Assembly (NCBI GenBank): GCA_016292045.1 | Contig: JAEEZX010000064.1 | Coordinates: 43,777-107,776, forward strand | Direction: 5' to 3' | Origin: Bacteroidaceae bacterium | GTDB taxonomy: Bacteria > Bacteroidota > Bacteroidia > Bacteroidales > Bacteroidaceae | Length of the DNA: 64,000 nt | Shown here: in pieces, positions 48,095 to 56,486 of the stretch | Layout of the letters: the number at the start of each line of letters is the position of its first letter | Position numbering within the stretch: the stretch's first letter is position 1 | The notes under the pieces: generated by a model | Databases searched by the model: none | What the model was told of the DNA's origin: nothing | The model's input: the letters and a program-made list of their open reading frames with translations, nothing else | Program-made: the position numbers and the translations under genes

Positions 48095-48454
48095 TCAACC
48101 TCTGAAAATGTTTCCGTTCTTTGTCGTAACATCACCAGCAACACGTCCGCAATGGACGTTGCCGTTCTTTGAGTCCACATTACCAGTCACGTCACCGCAG
48201 TTGACGTTACCATTCTTAGAGCTGACGGTGTTCACCGTCCCCTTTACCTCCACGTCTGCGTTTTCCGTTTCGATGGATTCTACATTGCCCTCTACGATAA
48301 TCTTGAACACAGGAGGCTCCTTGTATTCCTCGATGGGCTTGCCGTTCACAAAGATTCCCCTGTCGGTAATCTCTACACGGCCATTGATGTTTTCATACTT
48401 CTTGCCGTTAGCGTAGAATGAGCCCCTAATACTGTTGATGATTGTTGTACCCAT
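48095..48454 (-). CDS. Beta-helix repeat protein (polymer-forming/adhesin-like)
   Basis: A 119-residue protein. The C-terminal 55 residues repeat a short unit: NTVSSKNGNVNCGDVTGNV, DSKNGNVHCGRVAGDV, TTKNGNIFRG. Such turns build a small right-handed beta-helix, as in bactofilin-like and DUF4097-like proteins. The N-terminal half contains FYANGKKYENINGRVEITDR. Role in the phage unknown. Confidence 0.65.
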   Translation of the reverse strand: MGTTIINSIRGSFYANGKKYENINGRVEITDRGIFVNGKPIEEYKEPPVFKIIVEGNVESIETENADVEVKGTVNTVSSKNGNVNCGDVTGNVDSKNGNVHCGRVAGDVTTKNGNIFRG

Positions 48455-48455
48455 A

Positions 48456-49199
48456 TCAAAATTCTATTTTGAGTTGTTCGTTTTTCTTGTTGTCAAGCTG
48501 CTTGCTGAGATTCACCTTCCGGCCATCCTCGGCACCTGCTTCGTAGGCTTCGCCCAACACCTCACGTCTGCGAGGCGCACGCTTCTTCCTGCTATCCATC
48601 TTATATCCGTGGTCAACAAGGAAATCTTCGATGCGGTCATTGTGGACTACCATCAGCGCCGTTTCCTCAGAGGTGGGCTTCATGCTGTCGTAATTCTCCT
48701 GCAAGCCATCAGAGACACCTTCCAGGTATGAACGGAAAAACAGGTTCTTTCCTTTGTCGGTGTAACGCTTGCCTTCTATCATGTAGGCATTGGCAGACTC
48801 ATTGAATCTTTCTATGACTAACCTGCGGAAAACCTTCAGCAGGTAGATATAGAACTCCTTCACGACCACCACATTCTCCTCGGCACCGATAATGAACATC
48901 TTGCCGTTATGGGTGCGCGTGTACATTTTACAGAGGTTGTTGCTGGCAATAACCGAAAGCAGCTTTTTCTTCCAGATATTACCGTACTTGTCAGCAGCTA
49001 TCATGTCCTCACTCTCAGTCATGGAGGACTTCTTTTCTTCTTCGTCCTCTATGTCACCCAAGGAGAGGTTGTAGTCCATGAGTAGCTTGCGAACCATCTT
49101 AGCCGCCTGATATGCTTCTCCAGTGCTGCCGATCTTCTCAGCATTGAACTGCAATCTCAGCAGCTTGCGGATTTTGTTAATGACATTCTCTTTCTCCAT
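48456..49199 (-). CDS. DUF2786 family protein
   Basis: A 247-residue protein. The N-terminus KENVINKIRKLLRLQFNAEK with EAYQAAKMVRKLLMDYNLSL is the DUF2786 signature found in phage and plasmid proteins; a basic C-terminus (KMDSRKKRAPRRREVLGEAY) follows. Function unknown. First gene behind a promoter-leader element. Confidence 0.8.
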   Translation of the reverse strand: MEKENVINKIRKLLRLQFNAEKIGSTGEAYQAAKMVRKLLMDYNLSLGDIEDEEEKKSSMTESEDMIAADKYGNIWKKKLLSVIASNNLCKMYTRTHNGKMFIIGAEENVVVVKEFYIYLLKVFRRLVIERFNESANAYMIEGKRYTDKGKNLFFRSYLEGVSDGLQENYDSMKPTSEETALMVVHNDRIEDFLVDHGYKMDSRKKRAPRRREVLGEAYEAGAEDGRKVNLSKQLDNKKNEQLKIEF

Positions 49200-49203
49200 A
49201 GTC

Positions 49204-49262
49204 TTGAAGTTTGTATCTTATTTGCATTGGCAAAGGTACAAAGATTTTATCAAATCTGCAAA
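49204..49262 (-). promoter_or_regulatory. Repeated promoter-leader element, copy 8
   Basis: -33 TTTG (49259-49262), 20-bp spacer with GATTTGATAAAA, -7 TACCTTTG (49231-49238), leader GCAAATAAGATAC and CTTCAAGACT before the ATG at 49199. Confidence 0.85.
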
Positions 49263-49294
49263 CATTTTGCCGTTTATTTTATCATTCCTGCAAA

Positions 49295-50095
49295 TTATTT
49301 CGGTTTCGCATACTTCTCAGCCAGCTTGTCAAGTCCCATCTTCTGACGCTCTAACTGGGAAAGGAACTCGTCTTCGTGATTCAGCTCCAGTGCCTTGATG
49401 CCTGCCTTGTCAAGCGTCTTTTCGTCAAACAGCTTATCGCAAAACTCCTCGTATGCTTTGATGGAGGAATAGTTGCTGCAGGGCTTCACCAGTTTTCCCT
49501 TCGGCTGTATGAGGGTTTTGGCGAACATTCCGAAGTTAGCGCTTGCCTCTGCTATCCGCGCTGGCAGGTAGTCTTTTCTCAGGTCAACGCCAAACCGCTC
49601 GTTATAGAGGTCAAAGTAACCGTCGAACAGGTCAAACGTCATGCTGATTAGCGATATTGTCAACTGCGTCTGTGCTTTTAGCGGGAGGTCAGTCAGGCCC
49701 TCCTTCTCAAAATAGCTGTAGAAGGTGACATAGAGGCTTTTCATTTCACGGCTCAACCGTTTCTGCATCTGCACAGCATAGTCATCCATCAGGACACTGG
49801 TGTTACCTTCGCACTTAGAAAGCCACTCCCTGAACTTGGTGAAGCATTTCTGCGTCTCGTTGAGCCACGTCTTATTCTTGAAACGGATGATGTTCCTTTC
49901 CTCGCACATATCCCACACCTTGTAGAACTCCGCTTCTGCCAGCAGCAGAGGAATGACTATCTCTGACCAAAAACGTGCACGGCAATCTCTCACAACTGCC
50001 TGTGTCTGCTGAAAGGTCAGGTTTTCTACAGGTTTCTTCGGGACATTCACATAAGGGGCTTGCTTTGCTGCCGGGTGGTAGTATGTCTTTTTCAT
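49295..50095 (-). CDS. Helical protein at the end of the PRTRC cassette (266 aa)
   Basis: Begins MKKTYYHPAAKQAPYVNVPK, then mostly helical, with FKNKTWLNETQKCFTKFREW and LSREMKSLYVTFYSYFEKEG. It overlaps the ThiF gene by 4 bases and is the last gene of the cassette. Not one of the named PRTRC proteins as far as I can tell. Confidence 0.6.
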   Translation of the reverse strand: MKKTYYHPAAKQAPYVNVPKKPVENLTFQQTQAVVRDCRARFWSEIVIPLLLAEAEFYKVWDMCEERNIIRFKNKTWLNETQKCFTKFREWLSKCEGNTSVLMDDYAVQMQKRLSREMKSLYVTFYSYFEKEGLTDLPLKAQTQLTISLISMTFDLFDGYFDLYNERFGVDLRKDYLPARIAEASANFGMFAKTLIQPKGKLVKPCSNYSSIKAYEEFCDKLFDEKTLDKAGIKALELNHEDEFLSQLERQKMGLDKLAEKYAKPK

Positions 50096-50865
50096 AAGTT
50101 GATAGGATTTACGCGCATGGTACGCAGATTTAGGAATAGGCCGTTATGCTCGATGCAGCCATTGGTAATGAGCTTCCAAAGGAGGTTACACCCAAGCTGG
50201 GCCAGTGTAGAGTTGATGAAAAGGTCTTGCTTCTCCAGTGCTTCGGCAAGAGAGCAGCTGGGGCCGCTGTCTTTCTCGTTCACAGAGGACAGGTCAAAGC
50301 GTTCATCGACACACGGCAGCTTCTTGATCGTCTCTGCCTCCTTCGACTTCGGCTGCTTGTGGTCTGTGACGGAGCCAAGCACGACCTGGCCAGTGTCAGC
50401 AGTATTGCCAAAATCCAGCCAGTAGTACAGGTCTTTTCTGTCATCACCGTTTGTCTGTTTGTAATGCCGGATATGCTTGCCGATGGCTATTCTGGCCTTT
50501 GCATTATCCACACAGCTGATGATGATATTCGCCGTATCGTCTGCATCCTTGCTGGGGTATCTGCAAGGCATGGCATCCCATCCAAGGCCAAAGAAGCGGT
50601 TGATGCGGGTCACAAGGACGGTGGCCTTGTTGCTGCCTACCTCCTGTGGAGTGAACAGCTGACGGCCAAGGTTCGCCTCCGTCACTATGTCATCGTCAAA
50701 GACTGTCACCTGCAGCCCCTTGTGGCCAAGGCAGCGCAGTGAGTAGTCCATCCTTGCCAAGGCCGTGACTACCTGGCTTCCCGTGCCTCCTGCCCCTATG
50801 ACGTACACCGAAAGCGGATGGTAGGGATTCAGGAGATAGTTATGCGTAAAATGTACTTTCTTCAT
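50092..50865 (-). CDS. PRTRC system ThiF family protein
   Basis: A 257-residue E1-like adenylating enzyme relative. VYVIGAGGTGSQVVTALARM (about 20-39) is the nucleotide-binding loop, TVFDDDIVTEANLGRQLF the following acidic/Arg-finger motif, and NIIISCVDNAKARIAI the conserved SCVDN segment. The name cassette (ParB-Related, ThiF-Related) comes from this protein. Substrate unknown; a ubiquitin-like or other C-terminus activated by adenylation is possible. Confidence 0.9.
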   Translation of the reverse strand: MKKVHFTHNYLLNPYHPLSVYVIGAGGTGSQVVTALARMDYSLRCLGHKGLQVTVFDDDIVTEANLGRQLFTPQEVGSNKATVLVTRINRFFGLGWDAMPCRYPSKDADDTANIIISCVDNAKARIAIGKHIRHYKQTNGDDRKDLYYWLDFGNTADTGQVVLGSVTDHKQPKSKEAETIKKLPCVDERFDLSSVNEKDSGPSCSLAEALEKQDLFINSTLAQLGCNLLWKLITNGCIEHNGLFLNLRTMRVNPINL

Positions 50866-51557
50866 TTCAGTATTTCCTTTAGCGTCTTTGAGGCAGGCTT
50901 CAATACGTCTGTCGGGAACGGCTCGCCTGTCTCTATGAGCCGCTTCGTGAGTAATGCGAGATTCCCCTTGATAGGGTTGCCGCCTGATAGGTGGCTAAAC
51001 TCAGACAGCCAAAACATCTTCTCCCACCAATCTATGACATTGACAAAAGTGCGCTCCGTCGGCTTCCGTACCTTCGCACTGCCAAGGCAGACGTTATCTG
51101 TCGTGTTCATAAACGGTGCTCGGTACAGCGTACCCTTCGGCTTCTTACCCTTGAAGGCATAGATGCTCAGTGAGCCGTTATGCACGATGTATAGCAGTCC
51201 TGGCACCTTCATCTTTCCATTGGGGATATTCAGCTCTCTGATGAAGAACACGTTTCGCTCCTCCGGACCATGATACCAGACGAGCTTACTGCCGTCCATC
51301 CTTGTGTCGCAGTACAGGACATTCTCAGGGATGACCCCGTACAGACTCTTGTCAAGCTGTGGGTTGGAGGATGCCACACTCTTCACCATCTTAGCCAGCA
51401 CCTCTTCTGTCAGAGGCTTGCCAGCTCCCATCACACCGTTTACGATGTCGCGCTTCTCTAAGTAGTAGTCGCCCTCGCAGGTGCTTTCCGTCTTATAGGC
51501 TATGATAGCCGCATAAGGATGGTAGATGTCTGTGATTTGCTTCAATACGTCACTCAT
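50862..51557 (-). CDS. PRTRC system protein B
   Basis: A 231-residue protein with the family phrases LVWYHGPEERNVFF, IPNGKMKVPGLLYIVHNGSL, SIYAFKGKKPKGTLYRAPF and DNVCLGSAKVRKP. It overlaps the ThiF gene (4 bases) and the F-like gene (8 bases), in the order known from PRTRC cassettes. Biochemical role unknown. Confidence 0.85.
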   Translation of the reverse strand: MSDVLKQITDIYHPYAAIIAYKTESTCEGDYYLEKRDIVNGVMGAGKPLTEEVLAKMVKSVASSNPQLDKSLYGVIPENVLYCDTRMDGSKLVWYHGPEERNVFFIRELNIPNGKMKVPGLLYIVHNGSLSIYAFKGKKPKGTLYRAPFMNTTDNVCLGSAKVRKPTERTFVNVIDWWEKMFWLSEFSHLSGGNPIKGNLALLTKRLIETGEPFPTDVLKPASKTLKEILK

Positions 51558-52689
51558 AGATATAACTCAGAATCTTTTTGTACCACTCAGTCCACCGCTG
51601 GGGGTAGTCGCTGACATGGATTTGTTCATTACACTTACTGATTTTATGTACTTCGACCAGCACAGGAAGGCCCATGCTGCTGTCATTGTTATTGAACGTC
51701 TCGATGGTCTTTTCAACAACTGGGTCATCGTCCATGCCATAGCTGAACATGAAGATGGCACCAAGGGCAACCATATCGTCCGACATTCCTTCCTCCTCAC
51801 AGAAACTCTCGTCGCCCATATCGTAGCGGATAGGAACGATGTCATAGTTGGATAGGCTGTCTTCCAGATGCAGCTTAACACCTTCTTCGAGGACGTCAAA
51901 CAACTCGGACACTGGCCGCTGCTCACCGTTTGGCAGCGAGTAGTAAGCGTGGCCACTCTCTCTGTACCGCTCCATCCCAAACCTGACATCTTCTGCCAAC
52001 TGAAAGAAGCACCCGGCCTTTGCCTTCTTCTTCTCCTCGATGGTCTCAAAGATGGTGTTCAAGTCTCCCAGCAGATAGCGGTCAGTGTGTGCCTTATACT
52101 CCGGGCTGGCCTCGTCTGCCATTTCATCGTACTGATCTTCGCAGTCATCCCAATTCATCGAGTAGCACATTTCGTAGCTGCTCTTTGGCATGATAAACAT
52201 TCCGTAGTGGAAGAGGAAAGCGAAGAAGTCCATCAGCACCTCCCGTAGCTGTTCGTCCACATGCTCCAGTATCTTGATAGGCATGAAATAGATGTTTGAC
52301 GTGTCGAGTCCGTCCTTTACATGGTAAGCGACTAACTCCCTGTGTGCAGGATGGTCGCCGTCGTCAAAATCCACCAGTTCAATGCTGAAATCCTTTATCT
52401 GCTTCTGAATAGCTTTTGTGAGCAATACCGCATCATGGAATCTGTTGCCTGTGCTCCTGAACTTCAGCGGCTTGTCATAGACAGAGAGGAACTGGCGGGC
52501 CTGTTCGGTAAGGGCGGGCAGGTCTATCTCCCCGCACCGCCCTGTAATCGTTTCAAGGTCATAGGCATGGAGGCTGTCGAAGCGGCAGGTCAGAAAATTA
52601 CTGCATTGCCCTTGCTTGGCAGTACGCGGCGATCGTCCTCGCTGTCCTTCCTTGATAGAAGCCTTCCTATAGTCTGATGGAAATGCCAT
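51550..52689 (-). CDS. PRTRC system protein F-like
   Basis: A 379-residue acidic protein beginning MAFPSDYRKASIKEGQRGRS. It contains GHAYYSLPNGEQRPVSELFD, AIFMFSYGMDDDPVVEKTIE and a C-terminal YPQRWTEWYKKILSYIYE. Size and position between C and B match protein F of the cassette; the sequence match from memory is partial. Confidence 0.65.
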   Translation of the reverse strand: MAFPSDYRKASIKEGQRGRSPRTAKQGQCSNFLTCRFDSLHAYDLETITGRCGEIDLPALTEQARQFLSVYDKPLKFRSTGNRFHDAVLLTKAIQKQIKDFSIELVDFDDGDHPAHRELVAYHVKDGLDTSNIYFMPIKILEHVDEQLREVLMDFFAFLFHYGMFIMPKSSYEMCYSMNWDDCEDQYDEMADEASPEYKAHTDRYLLGDLNTIFETIEEKKKAKAGCFFQLAEDVRFGMERYRESGHAYYSLPNGEQRPVSELFDVLEEGVKLHLEDSLSNYDIVPIRYDMGDESFCEEEGMSDDMVALGAIFMFSYGMDDDPVVEKTIETFNNNDSSMGLPVLVEVHKISKCNEQIHVSDYPQRWTEWYKKILSYIYE

Positions 52690-52711
52690 AAGTCCTCTGC
52701 TTGTTTCTTGT

Positions 52712-52921
52712 TCATCCCTTCGTGCCTATCGTTGTCTTGAACTCATAGACAGCTTCGTCATTCTCAACCTTCGGCCCATGGACGTTGCTCGTCGTCAGCT
52801 CAGGGTACTGGTTGCTGTAGAAGTTCATCACCTCTTCGGGCGACATGGATGGGTCGGGGTCAGAGAGCTTCTGACCGTTGTGCTTAAACACGCGCTTGTA
52901 GCCTTTTACTATTAGTGCCAT
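52712..52921 (-). CDS. PRTRC system protein C
   Basis: A 69-residue protein beginning MALIVKGYKRVFKHNGQKLS, then DPDPSMSPEEVMNFYSNQYP, ELTTSNVHGPKVENDEAVYE and a final GTKG. The DPDP, EVxxFYSxQYPELTT and GP features are characteristic of PRTRC C. The compact beta fold ending in GTKG invites comparison with ubiquitin-like substrates of E1 enzymes, but this is speculation. Confidence 0.88.
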   Translation of the reverse strand: MALIVKGYKRVFKHNGQKLSDPDPSMSPEEVMNFYSNQYPELTTSNVHGPKVENDEAVYEFKTTIGTKG

Positions 52922-52941
52922 AATTCTTCTGATTTTAAGGG

Positions 52942-53583
52942 TTATTCTTCTTCGTTCTCATTCTCTTCTGTAGGCTCCTCTTCGGGTTCCTCCTTCTTTG
53001 CAGGGGCAGCAGGTTTGGCAGCAGCCTTTCCGGGCTTCACGTTCTTACCGTCGCTCTTATCCTCAGAGGCAGCACCGAACATCGTACCCTCGCCCAGGGC
53101 CTCCTTCACCTTCTTTCGCAAGGTGTCAACCTTCACAGCAGAGCCAGCCACCGTAGTAGCGTACTTGTGTGCGCCGTCAAGACAGGTGAGAGCGTCCTTA
53201 TACTTATCCTCCTTGAAGTTCTGCTCAGCAAGGGTCATCCAGCTGTTGAACTCCTCGATAGCCTTCTTCTGCTCGTCCTTGGCCTTCTTCTCCATTTCAG
53301 ATGCAGCCTTGGCAGCTTCCTGTGCGTCCTCGAAAGCCTTGATGTTAGACAGCAGGCCGTTGGCCTTTGCGATGGGCTGAAGCACAGCGTCCAGGAAACC
53401 TTCGTCCATTTCCTCGGCGGTGCCATTGAGACAGATGGGAACGAGCTTATTCTTCGCTGCGTCCTTCACCAAATTGTTGCCGGGCAGTACGCTGACAACC
53501 ATACCGTTCTCACTCTTGGCAACGGTGATGGCAAGAGTGCTGCCATCCACCATGCTCTCTGATAATTTCTTGAATAAATCCAT
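52942..53583 (-). CDS. PRTRC system protein E
   Basis: A 213-residue protein. N-terminal half: MDLFKKLSESMVDGSTLAIT, VSVLPGNNLVKDAAKNKL and VPICLNGTAEEMDEGFLDAV, followed by a coiled coil and a low-complexity Glu/Pro/Ala/Lys tail. These fit PRTRC protein E, usually the first gene of the cassette. It precedes C by 20 bp. Confidence 0.82.
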   Translation of the reverse strand: MDLFKKLSESMVDGSTLAITVAKSENGMVVSVLPGNNLVKDAAKNKLVPICLNGTAEEMDEGFLDAVLQPIAKANGLLSNIKAFEDAQEAAKAASEMEKKAKDEQKKAIEEFNSWMTLAEQNFKEDKYKDALTCLDGAHKYATTVAGSAVKVDTLRKKVKEALGEGTMFGAASEDKSDGKNVKPGKAAAKPAAPAKKEEPEEEPTEENENEEE

Positions 53584-53638
53584 AAAAGTTATACTGTTTG
53601 GGTGGGAGGTGGTTAGTCTCCCGTTACCTTGTTATTGC

Positions 53639-53839
53639 TTAGAATGTCTGACCATAGCCCTCCTGCCTGTGATACTCTGCCAGCAGACAGCCACCACCAT
53701 TGTAGAAATACACCACGCCGTCACGCTCTCTCTCGTAGTCATCATCTTCGGCTGTTGCCTGAAGGTACTCACGAAACTGCTCTTCGCTGACGAAAGCTCT
53801 GTTGCGGTCATCGAAATCGAAAATACTAATCTTGCTCAT
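53639..53839 (-). CDS. Small protein of unknown function (66 aa)
   Basis: Begins MSKISIFDFDDRNRAFVSEE, with an acidic middle and GVVYFYNGGGCLLAEYHRQE. Its ATG is preceded by a promoter-less leader copy (GCAAATAAGATA and CTTCAAAACTTA, 53845-53872). No family recognised. Confidence 0.6.
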   Translation of the reverse strand: MSKISIFDFDDRNRAFVSEEQFREYLQATAEDDDYERERDGVVYFYNGGGCLLAEYHRQEGYGQTF

Positions 53840-53844
53840 AATCT

Positions 53845-53872
53845 ATAAGTTTTGAAGTCTATCTTATTTGCA
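53845..53872 (-). repeat. Promoter-less copy of the leader motif
   Basis: GCAAATAAGATA then GACTTCAAAACTTA stands in front of the 66-residue gene, with no -7/-33 boxes upstream because the previous gene ends at 53879. It suggests the leader has its own role in translation or RNA stability. Confidence 0.6.
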
Positions 53873-53878
53873 ATTCTC

Positions 53879-54145
53879 TTACTGGTAGTCAAGGTAAATC
53901 TCAGTCACCCTGCCGTCGTTTATCAGCTGGTTCACTTTCTCTGTGATAGCCTCTATTCCCTTAATGTCCTCAAAGGTCATCGTAGGCATTCCAGACATGA
54001 GGGTAAACTGGCGATCGTCTCTGTCAAGCTGGATAAGCAGCTCACCGTCTGTAGTGTTGATAACCACCTGTTGCTTCCAAGGGTCATAATCTGAGCCAGT
54101 CCAAATCTTATTAAACTGCTTCTGAAGTTGCTTAATTGTAGCCAT
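53879..54145 (-). CDS. Small protein of unknown function (88 aa)
   Basis: Begins MATIKQLQKQFNKIWTGSDY, then VVINTTDGELLIQLDRDDRQ and a C-terminal LINDGRVTEIYLDYQ. First gene behind a promoter-leader element and upstream of the PRTRC genes, so probably transcribed with them. No family recognised. Confidence 0.6.
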   Translation of the reverse strand: MATIKQLQKQFNKIWTGSDYDPWKQQVVINTTDGELLIQLDRDDRQFTLMSGMPTMTFEDIKGIEAITEKVNQLINDGRVTEIYLDYQ

Positions 54146-54151
54146 TTTGTC

Positions 54152-54222
54152 TAAAGTTTTGAAGTTTATTGATTTATCTTATTTACACTACAAAGGTACA
54201 AAGTTTTAATCAAATGCGCAAG
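54152..54222 (-). promoter_or_regulatory. Repeated promoter-leader element, copy 9
   Basis: -33 CTTG (54219-54222), 20-bp spacer with CATTTGATTAAAA, -7 TACCTTTG (54191-54198), leader GTAAATAAGATAAA and CTTCAAAACTTTAG before the ATG at 54145. Likely drives the PRTRC cassette. Confidence 0.85.
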
Positions 54223-54270
54223 TTTTACGTCAATTATTTTCTTGAAAAATGAATATTTTTTCTCTGAAAA

Positions 54271-55188
54271 TCAGCCACTTACATCATTGTGTGCGTCGAT
54301 GTATTCCTGTGGTGTGCAGCCATGCTTCTTCTCGAATATCTTGCTGTAGGTCTCGCGTACAGATTCAAAGGTTTCAGTCACCAGCCATTTTGCCTGTCGA
54401 AGTATCTCATTCGGATTTTCCTTCTTCGTTTTGGCCTTGGCCTTTTCCTCTTCCTGCTTTTTGAACTCCTCCGCTATGCGGTCAAAGGGATGGGGCCGGC
54501 CCTCAATACCATTCATCTTGCAGTATTCCTCCCAGGTGACTTTGTTCTTTCTCGCCTCCTCTGCCTCGCGCTCTTCCTTGGCCTTTCTGTCGGCCTCATA
54601 TTTGCGCCAATAGTCCTGCTGCCTGTCCTTGACAAAGGAGCGGAAAGACTTCATAATGCGCATAGGGTCAACGTTGCCGTAAAACTCCTCATAGATACCT
54701 GACCGTAAGCGGGCGCAAAACAGGATGAACTCCATCATCGTGAGCGTCGGGAACTCAGCGAGTATCTGCATACTGAGGTTATCGAGCTGCCAGTCATTCA
54801 TCTTCTCCTTCACGTTGGCAAAGGCGCTGACTTCCGTAAACTGAGCACGCATCCAAATGATGCAGGCACTCTCTACTTTCCGGCCTGCTCTGTCAGTTAC
54901 AGCAGGGTAAGCCTGAGCAAGTACGCCCAGCATTGGCGACTCTACCTTTGCACAGCAGTCTATCGTAGGACAGGCACCCATGATGACCGCCTGCAAATCA
55001 GTCGGGTACTTACTGGTTATCTGGGAGGGAGTGTTGCTCCTGCGCAGGGTTTCCACCGCCTTGTTCTCGCATCTGCATAAAGTAGAGCTCGTCTGCCTTT
55101 GCAATGTCATCAACGCAAGCTGCTCGCTGACGCTCGACAACGACTGATCCTGACGCTTGCGGGTGGTTGGTAGTGTTGTTTGTTCCAT
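54271..55188 (-). CDS. Helical protein following the replication gene (305 aa)
   Basis: Residues about 20-70 (LALMTLQRQTSSTLCRCENK, LRRSNTPSQITSKYP) and 75-190 are helical with conserved-looking aromatic residues; about 200-260 is a Glu/Lys/Ala coiled coil (RKAKEEREAEEARKNKVTWE). The ending resembles Bacteroidales phage proteins that accompany replication genes. It overlaps the upstream gene by 179 bases in another frame; an ATG at 55110 or 54981 could shorten this. Confidence 0.65.
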   Translation of the reverse strand: MEQTTLPTTRKRQDQSLSSVSEQLALMTLQRQTSSTLCRCENKAVETLRRSNTPSQITSKYPTDLQAVIMGACPTIDCCAKVESPMLGVLAQAYPAVTDRAGRKVESACIIWMRAQFTEVSAFANVKEKMNDWQLDNLSMQILAEFPTLTMMEFILFCARLRSGIYEEFYGNVDPMRIMKSFRSFVKDRQQDYWRKYEADRKAKEEREAEEARKNKVTWEEYCKMNGIEGRPHPFDRIAEEFKKQEEEKAKAKTKKENPNEILRQAKWLVTETFESVRETYSKIFEKKHGCTPQEYIDAHNDVSG

Positions 55189-56032
55189 TTCTTCGATTCT
55201 TAATTTCAGAAATAATCTCGTTGTACTGACTGTTTATCTTTGAGAGCGAAAAGTTGTTCATTATCCACGACTTGTTGATGCTCCGTATAAACTGGCCAAA
55301 AGCAGCTACAAGGCTGTCATCGTCTATAGGCAGCGGCTTGTCTCGCGTCTTACGATTGTACTCTATCTTGCCAAAGATTTTCTTGATGGCCACCATATCC
55401 TTTGCCTCCCAGCCGTATGCCTCACCGTAAAGCTCTTGGAAGTAGGCCATGAATATCTCCTGCCCCCGCGTGTATTTAGATACTTCGTCGCCATTCTTCA
55501 ACTTTCGTTTTTCGCCTGGCTCATGGGGTGGCTCACAGTTTTCTTCTTTCTTCGTTTTAGTTTTCCGCGCACGCGAAGAAGAATCCTTATCGACGTTAGG
55601 AGATAAGGATAAAATATTCTTATCTTCTTTTCTTCTTATGATGTGGTCAGTTGGCTGGTCACTTAGCTGGTCAGTTGGTTGGTCATTTTGTTGGTCATTC
55701 TGCTGGTCGTTTTGACTTTCGCCTTGTTGGTAATCGTCATATCTACAGATAGTTACGACACTATATTTGTTGGTCGTTTCTACCGTTATTTCACCTGAGT
55801 TTACAAGGCGAGTGAGACACGTCCTTATTGTACGCTCAGAAATGCCAGTTTCAGCACTCAATTTCTGCCTGCCAACAATCAACTGACCGCGACAAATTTT
55901 CTTTCCCTGCCATGTCTTTTCTGCGGGGGATGCCTTTATCAGCAGATGCAGGAACAAATGAACCATTTCGGAATGATTATACCACTCCCATTCGGTCAAT
56001 TTGCGGTATATCTTTAGCCAACCATCACTCAT
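55010..56032 (-). CDS. Replication-type protein with winged-helix N-terminus
   Basis: A 340-residue protein beginning MSDGWLKIYRKLTEWEWYNH, the common start of phage replication initiators with a winged helix: LSAETGISERTIRTCLTRLV is the HTH. A Gln/Asn/Asp repeat (QNDQQNDQQNDQPTDQ) follows at about 108-130, then a basic linker and a DnaD-like helical C-terminus (AYGWEAKDMVAIKKIFGKIE). It probably opens the origin or loads the helicase. Confidence 0.75.
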   Translation of the reverse strand: MSDGWLKIYRKLTEWEWYNHSEMVHLFLHLLIKASPAEKTWQGKKICRGQLIVGRQKLSAETGISERTIRTCLTRLVNSGEITVETTNKYSVVTICRYDDYQQGESQNDQQNDQQNDQPTDQLSDQPTDHIIRRKEDKNILSLSPNVDKDSSSRARKTKTKKEENCEPPHEPGEKRKLKNGDEVSKYTRGQEIFMAYFQELYGEAYGWEAKDMVAIKKIFGKIEYNRKTRDKPLPIDDDSLVAAFGQFIRSINKSWIMNNFSLSKINSQYNEIISEIKNRRNGTNNTTNHPQASGSVVVERQRAACVDDIAKADELYFMQMREQGGGNPAQEQHSLPDNQ

Positions 56033-56484
56033 ACAGATTTCCCTTCTAAGTAATTCTTCACTTCGTCACGGAACTGATCGAGACTCTTGCAGACAACGTA
56101 TCGGTTGCCGTACTTCTCGCAGTTCTTTTGCCATTCCTTCTGCTCTGGCCGCTGATAGCTGCCAGGCTTCTTCATTTCGATATACAGGGCATGGTATCTA
56201 CCCCTTGGGATGCAGAGGCAGAGGTCAGCAACACCTTTCACTATCCCCTCACGCTTCATCCTCTTACCCATACCGCCGAGGCGTATGCCCTCATTGGGGA
56301 TATGGAAAAGCATACCCTCCTGAGCGAATACAGGATATTGCACGGCGAACCATTTAAGACATGACTGTTGTATGTCGCTCTCAGTCATTCCAGCGCCTAC
56401 TGCTACATGGGCCGGCACACTTTTTTTGTCAAGCCCCTTTGTGATTGCGTCCAACAGACGCTTGTTAAACGATTCTCTTGCCAT
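56029..56484 (-). CDS. VRR-NUC domain nuclease
   Basis: A 151-residue protein starting MARESFNKRLLDAITKGLDK (the ATG at 56484 follows the helicase stop). FHIPNEGIRLGGMGKRMKRE, GVADLCLCIPRGRYHALYIE and MKKPGSYQRPEQKEWQK are the VRR-NUC signature: Asp87, Glu103 and Lys105 form the metal site. Such nucleases process branched DNA in phage replication or packaging. Confidence 0.9.
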   Translation of the reverse strand: MARESFNKRLLDAITKGLDKKSVPAHVAVGAGMTESDIQQSCLKWFAVQYPVFAQEGMLFHIPNEGIRLGGMGKRMKREGIVKGVADLCLCIPRGRYHALYIEMKKPGSYQRPEQKEWQKNCEKYGNRYVVCKSLDQFRDEVKNYLEGKSV

Positions 56485-56486
56485 AA

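Noticed and set aside
55640..55730. CRISPR-like short repeats
   Set aside because: The repeats are in-frame coding units with no spacers between them.
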